Shown here one piece after another: positions 9,840 through 19,638 of a stretch of 27,885 nucleotides of DNA. Origin of the DNA: Euprymna scolopes (lineage: Eukaryota; Mollusca; Cephalopoda; Sepiida; Sepiolidae). The stretch covers positions 90,299,863-90,327,747 of the forward strand of contig CM044499.1 of assembly GCA_024364805.1 (NCBI GenBank). Reading direction: 5' to 3'. Numbering within the stretch: the stretch's first letter is position 1; the number at the start of each line of letters is the position of its first letter. The translations under genes were made by a program, and so were the position numbers. The notes beneath the pieces are model-generated. The model was not told where the DNA came from and did no database searches. It was given only the letters and a program-made list of their open reading frames with translations.

Positions 9840-12141
9840 TTTTAATTTTTAAATCACTGTTATTTATTTTTTATTTTTTATTTTTATTAAATTTTCACTC
9901 CGAACAATACACATTGCCACTTTGGTGTAGGGAGCTACTATCAGGGTCAGCAACTACTCGGGCACTATGTAGGGGTTTGGGCAGCAAGATGTCTGTTCAC
10001 GTTGCACTTGAACTTCTGCACGTGAGTACAGTTGGGGAAGCAGGATCCTGGAATGGAATTCCAGAGTCTAGCGGTTCTGGGGAAGAAACTACTGGAGTAG
10101 AAAGATCTTTTACATCTAGGGATCTCTACTGTGTGGGGGTGGGATTTAGTTGCCTGTCGGGTTTGTTGAGGGTGTCTACGTCGTGGGGGCACAAGTGTCT
10201 GCAGTTCATAAGAGCATTCACCATTAAATACTTGTAGAACAAGCTGAGGGACGCAACGTTTCGTCGATGGGACAGAGGCTGAAGCTTAGATGCCAGTTTA
10301 GGGCCTATCAGATTGGTGACTCTTTTTTGAACCTTGTCTAGGAGCGAGAGACTAGTAGTAGACGCACCAGGCCAGATGTGACAACAATACTCCATACATG
10401 GGCGAATGGTGGCCTTATAGAGATACAGGATACTTTTTGGTGTCAGTAGTTTTCTAGCACGGTAGAGAAACCCTACCTTTTTTGCAGCGACCCTGGCAAT
10501 GTTTTCAATATAATTGTTCCAGCTCATGTTTCTTATGAACGTAAGGCCAAGCAGTTTGAAAGATGTACTCTAAGACAGGGAGTCACTGGCCATTGCTATT
10601 GGTGGCAGAGAAGGTTTCTTGTAATTATTGAAGGAAACCAGTTTAGTCTTGGCAGCATTGAATGTGACTATCCATTTATGTCCCCATTCCACTACAGATT
10701 GGAGGTCATCCTCTAGTGTTTTTGCCATTTCTTTAGATATGTGTTCATTTGTTTTCCAGTCATGCCGGTTATAGAGTGTAGTGTCATCAGCATATATACC
10801 CATCTCAGAGGCAGTTTTGTCGGGGAGGTCATTAATAAATATCAGGAACAATAGAGGTCCAAGAATAGACCCCTGAGGCACTCCCGCATTTATATCACAC
10901 TGTTTAGATGTTCGACCGTCGAGGACAACCTGAATTTTTCTCTTATCTAAGAAGGATCTAATTATGCTAAGTATTCTACCAGTGATACCGTATGATTTAA
11001 TTTTCATGAGGAGACCCTTGTGCCATACCCTGTCAAAAGCCTTAGATATATCTAGAGCTACCACTCTGCCCTCCCCCGCTTTGTCCAATGAATGGTATAT
11101 ACGTTCAGAGATTACAGTGAGGATGTCAGCTGTGGAACGGGCTTGTATAAATGCATATTGTTTGTCAGTCAGAAGTTTAGCATCTGTAAGGTGCCGGACT
11201 AGAGCATGGTTAATTATGGTCTCAAATATTTTGGCGAAAAGTGGGAGGAGGCTAATGGGGCGATAATGTTATGGGTCAGTTCTTTCGCCAGAATTCTTGA
11301 ATATTGGTACCACAGAAGCGGTTTTTCAACAGCCCGAAATGCATGATTCATTAAGGCATTTGTTGCAGAGTTTGGAGAGAACTGGAGCTACTTCGGCTGA
11401 GCACTTTTTTAATATTTTAAGCTGGGATGAGATCAGGTCCACATGCTTTTGAAGTGTCAAGATTTTTTATGATAGCATGTACCTGAGCAGGGGTGATTTT
11501 TAGATCGTCTAGCGCGGCGTCTGTCTGCAAAGGAAAGTCAGGCAAGGGGTGGTTTGAAGGGTCCAGTGTGGAGTTCGAGGCAAACCGGCTGGCAAGCATA
11601 TTAGCTTTGTCGGTTGCTGAGCAAACAATCTCGTGATTGTTGGTTAGTCGGGGAATTGTTGGTTGCCCATTATTTACTACACTGTTGTAGATTTTCCAGA
11701 AGTCACGATTTCCCAATTTTTGTGCTTCGATGCGTTTTTTAGTGGTTTCAGTAAATTCTCTCTTGGCTGTCGCTATTTCTTTCTTAACGTTATTTCTAGC
11801 TTCTATGTACTTCTGTTTGTTTGAACTGGACTTATGTCGGTTTAATCTGCGGTATGCATGCTGCCTTTGAGCAATGGCACTTGCGGAAGTCGAAGTAAAC
11901 CATTGGGGAAAGTGGGGCTTGCTATAAAATTTCCGCATGGGAACATGTGCTTCCATTGCAGTTTTGAACCATTCAGTGGTCTCATTTGCGCACTGTTCAG
12001 CAGGAAAAAAAAAATATTTCCCCATGGGGCATCTCTGATATGATCTCTAATGGCTTCCCAGTCAGCCTTTTTATAATATCTCGTCGTTTTGAGCACTGGC
12101 TCTTCAGTTTTGGGTCTAGAATTTAGAGCGATTTCTACCAT
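9840..12141 (-). mobile_element. Jockey/CR1-type non-LTR retrotransposon, 5'-truncated, copy A
   Basis: This is the largest element in the window, read on the minus strand. It starts near 12141 in the linker after the (missing) endonuclease: ADWEAIRDHIRDAPW, then CANETTEWFKTAME, then RDFWKIYNSVVN. The RT follows: SKACGPDLIPA, NHALVRHLTDAKLL, ALDISKAFDRVWHKG (motif A Asp), GVPQGSILGPLLFLIFINDL, and IYADDTTLY with the catalytic YADD at 10783-10794. The C-terminal region has HIWPGAS, LDKVQKRV, LSHRRNVASL and SSSFFPRTARLWNSIP. The 3' end is a short UTR and a (TAAAAA)-like tail at about 9840-9895. Breaks seen: a frame change at an A-run near 12006-12015, another near 11416, in-frame stops at 11326-11328 (TGA), 11269-11271 (TAA) and 10570-10572 (TAG), and one T fewer than copy B near 10227. 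5' truncation is typical of target-primed insertion. I saw no clear target-site duplication. The element is inactive. Confidence 0.93.
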
Positions 12142-12270
12142 TATATTGCGTGTATAATAATCAATAGAGTATTGGCTCTATAATAATAAATATGAAATGT
12201 GCATGAAGTAAAATATCAGATGTAAGCGTATTTTACCATCGGACAACGTAGTAGTATATATATTCTTACT

Positions 12271-12330
12271 AGCTGCACCTAATCGGCGTTACCCGGGCGT
12301 ATTTTTACGCCTGTTTTTGTTCGCTGAATA
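12271..12330 (+). repeat. Unclassified repeat head, CTAGC...CGTTACCCGGG type, copy 1
   Basis: ACTAGCTGCACCTAATCGGC followed by GTTACCCGGGCGTATTT, preceded by a TA-rich tract. It shares its head motif with the copies at 17911 and 25002. The body after about 12330 is AT-rich and unrecognised. Confidence 0.6.
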
Positions 12331-12419
12331 CACTTTTCAATTTTGTATTTTCTCATGATAAAATTTTCCACTAAAAACGTTGTTTTAGAATTTTCGAGAT
12401 TATAATTTTTATTATTTTC

Positions 12420-12740
12420 ATTAATCCAACTACTGTGCTCATCTTTGATGCTATTTTAACAATGTTTCGGCTAATGTAATCCTAGATTGTCTTCAGGTGC
12501 ATCTTTTTAAACTCAGGAATCTTTATTTTTGGAATCTATACGAAATTCCGAAATGACCTCCTCATTTAATCCACTGCTAGATTCGTTTCGTTCCATCAAC
12601 CATGACCGAGTAGCAATCTTAAGAAAGTAAATTTTATTTTATACGTGGTTATTATTGCCTGTAGTAAAATTGCACCTCCAACCTCCGAGAGATTGTCACT
12701 TAAAACTGACTGTTAGTAAATACTTTTATTTAGTATGCTA
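12420..12740 (-). repeat. Unclassified repeat family R1, copy 1
   Basis: Minus strand: the GGTCATGG-type block (CCATGACCGAGTAG on the plus strand) and CACCTGAAGACAATC with GCCGAAACATTG downstream. It matches the better-preserved copy at 14415-14605 in block order. It may be the 3' part of a retroelement, because on this strand the consensus reads as a short coding-like string (IPEFDKIHL then YIDRN), but no diagnostic domain is present. Confidence 0.55.
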
Positions 12741-13169
12741 CAAGGAAACATAGTTAACAAACTGCCATAATGGTTTAAGTGAAGGGTTACGTTCGAAATT
12801 CTCCATAGATAAACGACTATGATAAAGATTTGTGAGTTTGGAAAGACGTATCTGAAGAAGATAGGCGTTTCCATCAGTCGAGGCTTTCTTAAAATAACAG
12901 CTGAGAATAGTTATCCGAATAATTCAAATAATACAGAAAACTTGCATATTTTCGGAAAGATAATTCAATATAAAAACGATTTTATTTTAAATCGGTTTTT
13001 CAATAAAATTTAGAAAAGATGGATTTTGTCTTGTGAAAGATTGATCGATGAACACAATGGAGACAAATGCCCGAGGCTCGACCAATCGATCGATTCGAAT
13101 CGAATAAAGGCTTGGATTCGTTTCGGTAGACTCTTTTGTTTGCAATATCGACGGGCGGGCTATGAGTAA

Positions 13170-13256
13170 AGAGAAATAGAGAGAGAGGGAGAGAGAAAGA
13201 GAAAGAGAGAGAGAGAGAGAATGATAGATAGATATAAAGAGAGAGATAGAGAGATT
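13170..13256. repeat. (GA)n/(GATA)n microsatellite
   Basis: Purine-rich GAGA array with GATAGATAGATA and GGGAGAGAG interruptions. The Ser/Leu-rich minus-strand frames over it are artefacts. Confidence 0.95.
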
Positions 13257-13320
13257 CACATGCGAAAATGATGGAACTTGATATATGCTGTATGATGTGC
13301 GAGCTTATGTAAAAAAGAGG

Positions 13321-13352
13321 CATTTAAGAAATTGAAATGCATTTTGATAGAT
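13321..13352 (+). repeat. Short dispersed repeat (partner at 8907-8942)
   Basis: See the partner. The sequence shortly after (13385-13450) may also be a decayed LINE 3' end on the minus strand, since it contains GTGACTTGTCTGGAGTGA, close to GTGACTTGTTTGAGGTGA at the end of the LINE fragment at 22143. Confidence 0.4.
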
Positions 13353-13904
13353 TTCAAAATATTTTAATAGGATTATAAAAATTGCGTTTAATTTCATTTT
13401 GTATTTGCACGTTTATTAAATGGAAATCACTCCAGACAAGTCACGAAGTAACTTGATCAGTAGCTAAAAAAAATAAGAAAAACTCTGTAAGGTCAAACAC
13501 TAGTACCCCCGCTAGTTAATAATATATATAAAGAAAATAATAATGCAACGTGTAACTATCAAAGATGCATTAGTGTGAAAAAAACACGTACAAGATTGCA
13601 GTTGTTTGAAAAGGTTTATTAATATATGGTAAAATCTATTCACGATCCCAGTGCTCACTTCTTGACCATATGCCACCCCACTAACACCAATTTGATGTTC
13701 TCTCCATTGCTAATCATATAGAGACGAGTTTACTTCCGAATACTACACCTCGCCCTCGTAATGTCGATTTTATGACCTAAAATCTTTGATCCATTTTAAA
13801 AATATACTAAATTGCATCTTTTATACTTTTAATACTTTACTATGTTTAAGATATAAAATTTCATTTGAAAGTTGAAAGTTACACCGGTTTAAGTTTTTTT
13901 AACA

Positions 13905-14185
13905 GATCTACGTATTATTTGCATCATTCGAACTAATGTTCTTATTTTGAATGTTATTCCCATAACAAAAAAAAAAACATAACAAAAGAAAAAAAAGGTT
14001 TCGATCGATGTAACCACCGACCTTCTTCAAGTGTATCTTGACAAATTCTAAAAAACGTACGGAATTTAGAACGGAACCCTTTATTTCCTTTGGTCAACCA
14101 TAACCAAGTTTAAATCTTAAATTATTCGCAACTGAGTATCGCCTGATTGAAAAAGAGTGCCACTTAGAACTGAATTTTACTTAGT
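13905..14185 (-). repeat. Unclassified repeat family R1, copy 2
   Basis: Plus-strand blocks TTTCGATCGATGTAACCACC, then CTTCTTCAAGTGTATCTTGA and GAACCCTTTATTTCCTTTGG. A-rich insertions interrupt it near 13970-13997. It shares the outer block GTGCCACTTAGAACTGA (14158) with copy 1 (TGTCACTTAAAACTGAC, 12695). Confidence 0.6.
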
Positions 14186-14199
14186 ACTTTATCCGTTAT

Positions 14200-14330
14200 G
14201 ACTTGAAACTTCTACCTGGTCATGGGACAAGGACATGCAACTCCCGTGGATGAAATAAATTCCGTTCAATTCCTGACTTTGACAAGATACACCTGAAGCA
14301 AGTCGCAGGTTATTTGACTGAAACGTGAGA
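14200..14330 (+). repeat. Unclassified repeat family R1, copy 3 (inverted relative to its neighbours)
   Basis: Plus-strand blocks CTACCTGGTCATGGGACAAG, then TGACAAGATACACCTGAAGC and TTTGACTGAAACGTGAG. This is the reverse orientation to copy 4 at 14415-14605, so the two form an inverted pair with a spacer of about 100 bp. Confidence 0.6.
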
Positions 14331-14414
14331 ATACTAATGAAGATTAAAACAATATTAAGTTTCTGAAGTTTTTTAGATGAAGATTCGTTATTCGTACTAT
14401 TCGGATTCAACGGA

Positions 14415-14605
14415 CTACTGTTCTCATCTTGAGTGTCATTTACGTTTCGGTCGATGTAACATCCGGCCTTCTGCAGATGTATCTTGTCGAACTCGGGAAT
14501 GTTTCTCTCACAACTTTTAAACAGAACCCTTTATTTACTTCACGGAGGTAGTATGCTCTCGTTCCGTCAGCCATGATTGAATAGAGATCATAAATAATCC
14601 CCAAT
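14415..14605 (-). repeat. Unclassified repeat family R1, copy 4 (best preserved)
   Basis: Plus-strand blocks TTTCGGTCGATGTAACATCC, then CTTCTGCAGATGTATCTTGT, AACAGAACCCTTTATTTACT and GTCAGCCATGATTGAATAGA. This copy gives the clearest view of the family. Confidence 0.65.
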
Positions 14606-16119
14606 TCTATTTTCGGTCATATACACTGATAATTGAACCTTCAACACTTTTTTTACAATTGATTTTTTCTCATTACTTTAACAACAAACCTAAGCCTGCA
14701 AGATTACACCCACCGAAACGTTGTGAAAATGGCACTCAAATTGAGATCCGTAGTCGGAAGAATCTAAATAATAGAAATCATTAATCATGTCAAAAATTAA
14801 GAAATATCAAATCTCTACTTGATATATCGCTATTGAAGAAAATGCATTGAATTACTTTGTGTAAAAAAAAAAGTTTAAAGAATATAACTTAAAGTAATCT
14901 TTATTCTGAAGCCGCCTGGAAACCGCTTCAACTGATTTTACAAGCAGCTTTTTATAGAGTTACAACTTACCAATGGTAAAGGCAATTAAAGATAAAAGAG
15001 TGATGAGATGAATAACCCAGTGTTACATGATAAGGGCTGTCCCCTTTTCATGTAAGTATAAAAATAGAGAGATTACTTAAAATGAAAATAAAATGGGAGA
15101 AAGCAGAAATCGAACCTTGGATATAAGTTTTAAAGAACAATAGGTTTAAATAGAATGTCCAGTAAATTGTTAATTCTGATGAAATAAATAATAAATAAAC
15201 TATTCAATTGTTAGAAAGAATGTGGATAATAAAATATGGGTTAAATGAATTAGATATGCAGGTTGAATTCCTTTGTGGAAACAACAAAAGAGAAAATAGG
15301 TTATTGGGAAATCAGAATGTCGGAAACGTGCAAGTAGCGCATGTTGGAGCACGTGAGTGTGCTTACGTGGCCGGACATGCATGGATTTCTCAATATAGGA
15401 AGTGAGAGAGAGAGTTAGTTAGGGAGACAGTGAGTGAGAAACTCAGAGAGAGTCTGGAGTTTGAAATTCGAACGTCTAGAAGCGAGACGATCACTTTTAA
15501 ACTTAATATGTGAAGCTTTGAATTCTTGATGAGAAAACCACGGCCGGTCGTGAAGAAATAAACCCATCATGTGTTTTGATAAAGCTCGTCTTTGTGTTTG
15601 TGATTCTTACAAAAAGGTAAAGTGAATTGTCATTAAATGTATGTGTTATAAAATGTCGTGACATACACATCTCATATCCACAATGTGAATCTACATCTCA
15701 TATCTACACTAAGACTGTCTGAACACTATCTCCTCACTCTAAGAGCTTCACATAGCATAACCTAAGAATGAACATATTTTTAATATATATGAATCGTCAT
15801 AACACGAACACAGAACGAACAATCTCTCTCACAACATCCCTCTCTAGAACTCTTACAACAACATCTCTCTCTCTCTCTAATACTCTCTTTTAATGAAACT
15901 CCTATATAACACCAGTAGTAAAAAACGTTACGTGTGAAAACAGTTGGGACGTTTCCCAGGAGACATGGAGAGCTAGTTGTAAATGATGACACTCAAGTAA
16001 AATTTTAAATACAACCACATACTAACACACCATCGTGTTACCGTGTTAATTTCTTGTAATTAAGTAATATATACTTAATAGTAGTATAAAAACCCGTTTT
16101 TCTATTTCAATATTAGAAG
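14606..16119. other. No gene recognised; short GA/CT-rich patches
   Basis: Includes a GA-rich patch near 15400-15450, a short direct duplication of ACATCTCATATCYACA near 15665-15705 and a CT-rich patch near 15820-15890. A donor-like GTAAGT on the minus strand (about 14964-14969) follows a hydrophobic stretch, but a stop lies directly upstream. Confidence 0.5.
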
Positions 16120-16121
16120 TA

Positions 16122-16324
16122 CAGTAGAAGTCCGGGACACGGCATTAAAAATTAGTAACAAAATACAGTGCAGTATAATATATACATGTATATACTCAAA
16201 TAGCATTATAGATCATAAATAGGTAGGCAGATACCGAAATCAGGGACCAGAAAAAACATCGTATTACACATCGTAACCTGAAAAAAAACGTATCCTATGG
16301 CTACCGCATTTTGGGGTTCTACTG
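16122..16324. mobile_element. Pogo/Tigger-like MITE
   Basis: A 203-bp element bounded by inverted repeats CAGTAGAAGTCCGGGACACG and, from the right, CAGTAGAACCCCAAAATGCG. TA lies on both sides (16120-16121 and 16325-16326), as expected for pogo-type transposition. The first 8 bp of the repeats are identical and later bases are diverged. No coding sequence. The right end recurs at 19710-19722 inside a duplicated segment. Pogo assignment rests on the TIR style and TA target only. Confidence 0.6.
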
Positions 16325-16445
16325 TAGATCTTATATCTTTCAGAAATGGATCTAAATATATTTACAAAAAACAAAACAAAACAAAAAAAAACTATGCAGA
16401 CAAATATCTTTTTTGTCAGAACATTTTCATAGCAGACATGTGAAG
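16225..16445 (+). repeat. Dispersed direct repeat, copy 1 of 2 (partner at 19625-19825)
   Basis: Shared blocks include GGTTCTACTGTAGATCTTAT, then TTCAGAAATGGATCTAAA, then ATATTTACAAAAAAC and TTTTTTGTCAGA. Identity to the partner is roughly 75-80 percent by eye. Homology starts inside the pogo-like MITE and runs about 120 bp beyond its right end. Confidence 0.75.
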
Positions 16446-16835
16446 ATATAAAACCATAAAAACGATTATACGTCGCCTCAACATTTCGGATAGCAAATCC
16501 GAAGAGCTTGTTTGCATAAGAAGGTAAGGTTAGTACGAAATATTCCAAATCACGATTAGTCAAACAATATCACGTAATACTTTAGGCAGAGTCTATTTTT
16601 AAATAGTTGTTTGGGCAGTTAGCCAGATACGATGAAACAGGTCATTATGTAAGGTCGCTCTTCTCCCTGACTTTATATGTTTTTCTTCATTACATTTGAA
16701 AGGAGCATTCTGAGTATACTGAGTATAGAGAATAGAGCTTCTCGACCTAAAGCATCTAATTTAATTGCCTTTGATTTTGTTGAGAAGATAACGCAAAGTA
16801 AATAAATTAACAACGTAATCTATACAGTTTATATA

Positions 16836-17375
16836 CGAGGGTTGGTTCCAAAGTTACGCCTCTTATTTTTAACTCCAAAACTAAAACAATGAAGAGATAT
16901 GAAAACTTGAATGGTATCATTAAAATAAGTGACTTTTAGTGCTTCAGTATTTATTTTTTCTATAATCACCACTATTCTCAATGCACTTTTTGTCAGCTTG
17001 TTTTAATGCCTCGGCCGTAAAAGTCCAGAGCGCGCGTCATCACTCACATCTTGACGAATCGATCGCCTAACTGTGCTGACATCGGCTTGTTAAACGGGCA
17101 AAAGCTGCCGACGAAGGCTGATCGGTTCAATTTTTATCTGCATAAGTCAATTATGCATCTCTACGGCTGACGGACGCCCATAGCAAGAATTACTTTCTTA
17201 TAGTTTCACACTATCAATATCTGCAACAGAGATCTGAAACTTTCATATCATAGATGCATTAACGTCTATCCCTTTCTGAGCCATTCAATCGGAATTAAAT
17301 ATACTATTGCAATCCCCTCTGAGACATTCAATCGGAATTAAAAATAAGATGCATTACTTTTGGAAACGTCACTCG
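16836..17375 (-). mobile_element. Mariner-derived MITE with both terminal inverted repeats
   Basis: The left end CGAGGGTTGGTTCCAAAG and the right end, inverted (CGAGTGACGTTTCCAAAAGT), match over about 40 bp, including CTTATTTTTAA further in. A TA precedes the left end (16834-16835); the right flank is TT. On the minus strand a remnant of the transposase C-terminus is visible near 16965-17005 (KKCIENSGDY). A 20-bp segment, CATTCAATCGGAATTAAA, occurs twice near the right end (about 17283 and 17323). The element is about 540 bp, far too short to be autonomous. It shares 5' and 3' untranslated blocks with the elements at 5398-5880 and 23895-24405, so all three belong to one family. Confidence 0.85.
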
Positions 17376-17540
17376 TTCTAAATAAATAATACTAAAAATC
17401 ATAGATCAGTTAAAAGGCTGTGCGATGAAAAACTGAGACCAGAAATATTTCGGTTGAAATGTTCTCAACACCTGTTAAAACTTCTACTGATATGTGAATA
17501 AAAACAGTTTCATGTGTGCGTGTCTATATCCCATGTGTGA

Positions 17541-17580
17541 TTTTTACTCAAGCGTCACCACTTATTAAAGCACTCAAACC
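17541..17580 (+). repeat. Unclassified repeat family R2, copy 4
   Basis: TTTTTACTCAAGCGTCACCA followed by CTTATTAAAGCACTC. Only the core is conserved; the sequence after it does not match the other copies. Confidence 0.5.
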
Positions 17581-17910
17581 AGCCAAAGATGACGTAAACG
17601 AGTGACAAGTGTACGACAAGACAATACTAATGATTGGTAATGACGGTGGTGATTTGACAGAAATTTATTATTTAAGATGTAGGCTAAAAAAGAATTTGTT
17701 TGCATTAAACTTGAAAACGACCATGTTGCAGTTTGCCGAGAGGCATTAACCCAGTATTCTGTCTCACAAACAGGTAGTTCTACGAAAGAAACTTTGATCA
17801 TGGAAGATATATTTATCTTTAAGTAGGTTAGGAGAGAGAGAGAAAGAGAGAGGAGAGAGGGAGAAGGGAAACTACTGAGTCCTTGTTCTTTTTAAGTTAG
17901 TATTAATTAA
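17581..17910. other. No gene recognised
   Basis: A 75-codon minus-strand frame shows no domain or compositional sign of coding. Confidence 0.5.
17829..17870. repeat. Short (GA)n tract
   Basis: GAGAGAGAGAAAGAGAGAGG then AGAGAGGGAGAAGGGAA. Confidence 0.9.
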
Positions 17911-18358
17911 ACACTAGCCTGGGTTCCCGGCGTTGCCCGAGTATTTGGACGTGTGTGTTGAGAAAAAAATATGGTAGTAGGCAGGCAGGTTCGGACCCGT
18001 ACCGCGAACGAGAAAATGAACGTAAAAAAACACAAAAAAAACGTGACGTCTTTGCTATTGCACCCATCGCCAAACCGGAAATGACGTAGATTTCAATTAA
18101 GGCTAGACAATCGAAAAGAGGGGATGACTTTCGAAAATATCGTCGAAAAAAACGATCCCTCTTGTAGAAAAGTGCCCAGTGGAAGGTGAAGTGATGTTTT
18201 TAGCTAATTTTTCGATATTTGGCGTCCAAAGGGTCGTGCTTCAAAACGATACCGATCCCGTGAAAATGCGTCGCCTCTATCGAAAGTGTTAGGCAGACAC
18301 ACATACATACGCACATGCATACATTTAAACAGACAGGTGAGATTTATATCATAGATTG
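17911..18358 (+). repeat. Unclassified interspersed repeat, CTAGC...GTTGCCCG head, longest copy
   Basis: It begins ACTAGCCTGGGTTCCCGGCG then TTGCCCGAGT and ends in a CATA/CACA-rich simple tail (about 18295-18330: ACACACATACATACGCAC). The body is more CpG-rich than its surroundings, with patches such as AAAATATCGTCGAAAAAAAC and CCGTGAAAATGCGTCGCC, and has no long open frame. A fixed head plus a microsatellite-like tail is the form of a non-autonomous mobile element. The class is unknown to me. Confidence 0.6.
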
Positions 18359-18914
18359 TGTCTCTGTGCGTTTTTAACTATTATATGTCGTATTTTTTGT
18401 GGCGAGGTTGTGTTGATACTGAATTGGGCTTCGTATAATTTTGTGTTCTTTCTTTATATGTTGTGTGGATAATCTTCCTGTGGATTATCGCTAGATTTTT
18501 AATGGTTTCTTGCATTGCTTCTGATAAAGATATTTTAACTCTTTTCATTGGTTCAAAAATAAATATTTTCTTTTATTTTATTTGAATTTGCAACCAATTT
18601 TATATCAAACTACACAGTGCCTTTTTTAATAAATATTTTCTAATGTTTGTACAATGTTAATTAAGTTAAAAATCTTAAAATATTTGTAAGATTTCAAAAA
18701 TTAAAAAAAATTATTTATAAAAGAATAATTAATACAATATTATTACATTGCTGGGTAGTAAGAGGGAGAATGGAATTTTCAATATTCAATGATGTTAATT
18801 AAATTCAACATTTCTACAAAAACCTTTTCTGATTTAAAAAAAAATCAATACTGAAATGGAACTTTCTTTATAAAAAAAAAATAGTGTTTTCCACTGTTTG
18901 GCGCCAACTTAGCA
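18359..18914. other. AT-rich region, no gene recognised
   Basis: Very AT-rich with long A and T runs. Confidence 0.6.
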
Positions 18915-19150
18915 AATTGAATTTCATCAATATTGTAAAGCATTTCTTTGTATCAAAGACAAGTTATCACGAACAGACTGTCGAGTTGGATATTAACGAA
19001 CTGATGCATCTGGGGAAAAGATATTGTTAACATCGGAAGGTGGTATGTTATTGCCATATTCACGAACAAAATAAGTTTGAATATTGCAGGGATTCTCAAA
19101 CCTTACATTTGTTTTAAATGTGAGTAATTTCGCACGTTTGTTGAAAGCAA
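18915..19150 (-). mobile_element. Helix-turn-helix transposase N-terminal fragment (mariner-like, DUF4817-type)
   Basis: Minus-strand translation gives FNKRAKLLTFKTN, then CNIQTYFVREYGNNIPPSDV, the pattern of the N-terminal HTH (xIQxxFxxxYGxxxPxxxxI) common in invertebrate mariner-like transposons. A stop follows SPDASVR at about 18993. A further in-frame stretch, TRQSVRDNLSLIQRNALQY, resembles the linker after the HTH (RSVRxxLS). No catalytic domain and no terminal repeats were recognised. Assignment is from motif spacing only. Confidence 0.5.
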
Positions 19151-19284
19151 TCATATTAATCCCATGCATTAAAAACAACCGAAGAACGGCTTAATGAAGC
19201 CTATACTACATGAGGTAACCCGAGACGAGGTTAACTTCGAAATAGCAATAAGCACAGTCAAACGAGGTTATAAAAGGATATTAA

Positions 19285-19357
<73 letters not shown>
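19285..19357. repeat. (ATT)n-(AAT)n palindromic microsatellite
   Basis: About 12 ATT units run directly into about 12 AAT units with the switch near 19320, so each half is the reverse complement of the other. The array could fold into a long hairpin or cruciform. Confidence 0.9.
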
Positions 19358-19358
<1 letters not shown>

Positions 19359-19413
19359 TATGAAAGGCAAAGGAGGATAGAAAGACTGAGAGGTTAAAGC
19401 ACTAACAACATTT

Positions 19414-19638
19414 TTGTCTGAAGAGTGCAAGCAGAACTGGTACCTCGTGCAGACTTATTGCTACGAAAATTTCAGTAAAGACCAATGGTTGTTTCCAGCG
19501 AGAAATCAATGGGAATCAGATACGCAATGGTGTCATTTGCAATGGTTATTGAAATGGGAGGAGAGTACTGGCAATTTGTGGAGTTTTGCTGTTACCCAGA
19601 CTCCAGAGAACAACCCCAGATATGAGCAAATACCATAA
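19414..19638 (+). other. Unrecognised Trp-rich open frame, 74 codons
   Basis: The frame is open from about 19414 with a TTG at the start and no ATG there. The product has an unusual eight tryptophans (QNWYLVQTYCYENF, DQWLFPARNQW, WCHLQWLLKWEE). The first part, CKQNWYLVQTYCYENF, faintly resembles the opening of a C-type lectin domain, but the following cysteine and WND-type motifs are absent. An acceptor-like TTTTTGTCTGAAG precedes it. It is more GC-balanced than its flanks. It could be a host exon, a transposon fragment or chance; the last codons overlap a dispersed repeat. Confidence 0.25.

Noticed and set aside
10964-11266. 100-codon plus-strand frame, and similar at 9914-10237 and 11858-12043
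   Set aside because: Antisense shadows of the LINE reverse transcriptase.
12987-13323. Two overlapping Ser/Leu-rich minus-strand frames
   Set aside because: They are translations of the (GA)n/(GATA)n microsatellite.
14964-15060. Minus-strand signal-peptide-like stretch (HLITLLSLIAFTIG) ending at a GTAAGT donor
   Set aside because: A stop codon lies just upstream in frame and there is no start codon or acceptor to open it.
15318-15611. LTR-like outline (TG start, AATAAA, GT-rich run, CA end)
   Set aside because: No matching target duplication, no second copy in the window and no internal domains, so the outline could be chance.
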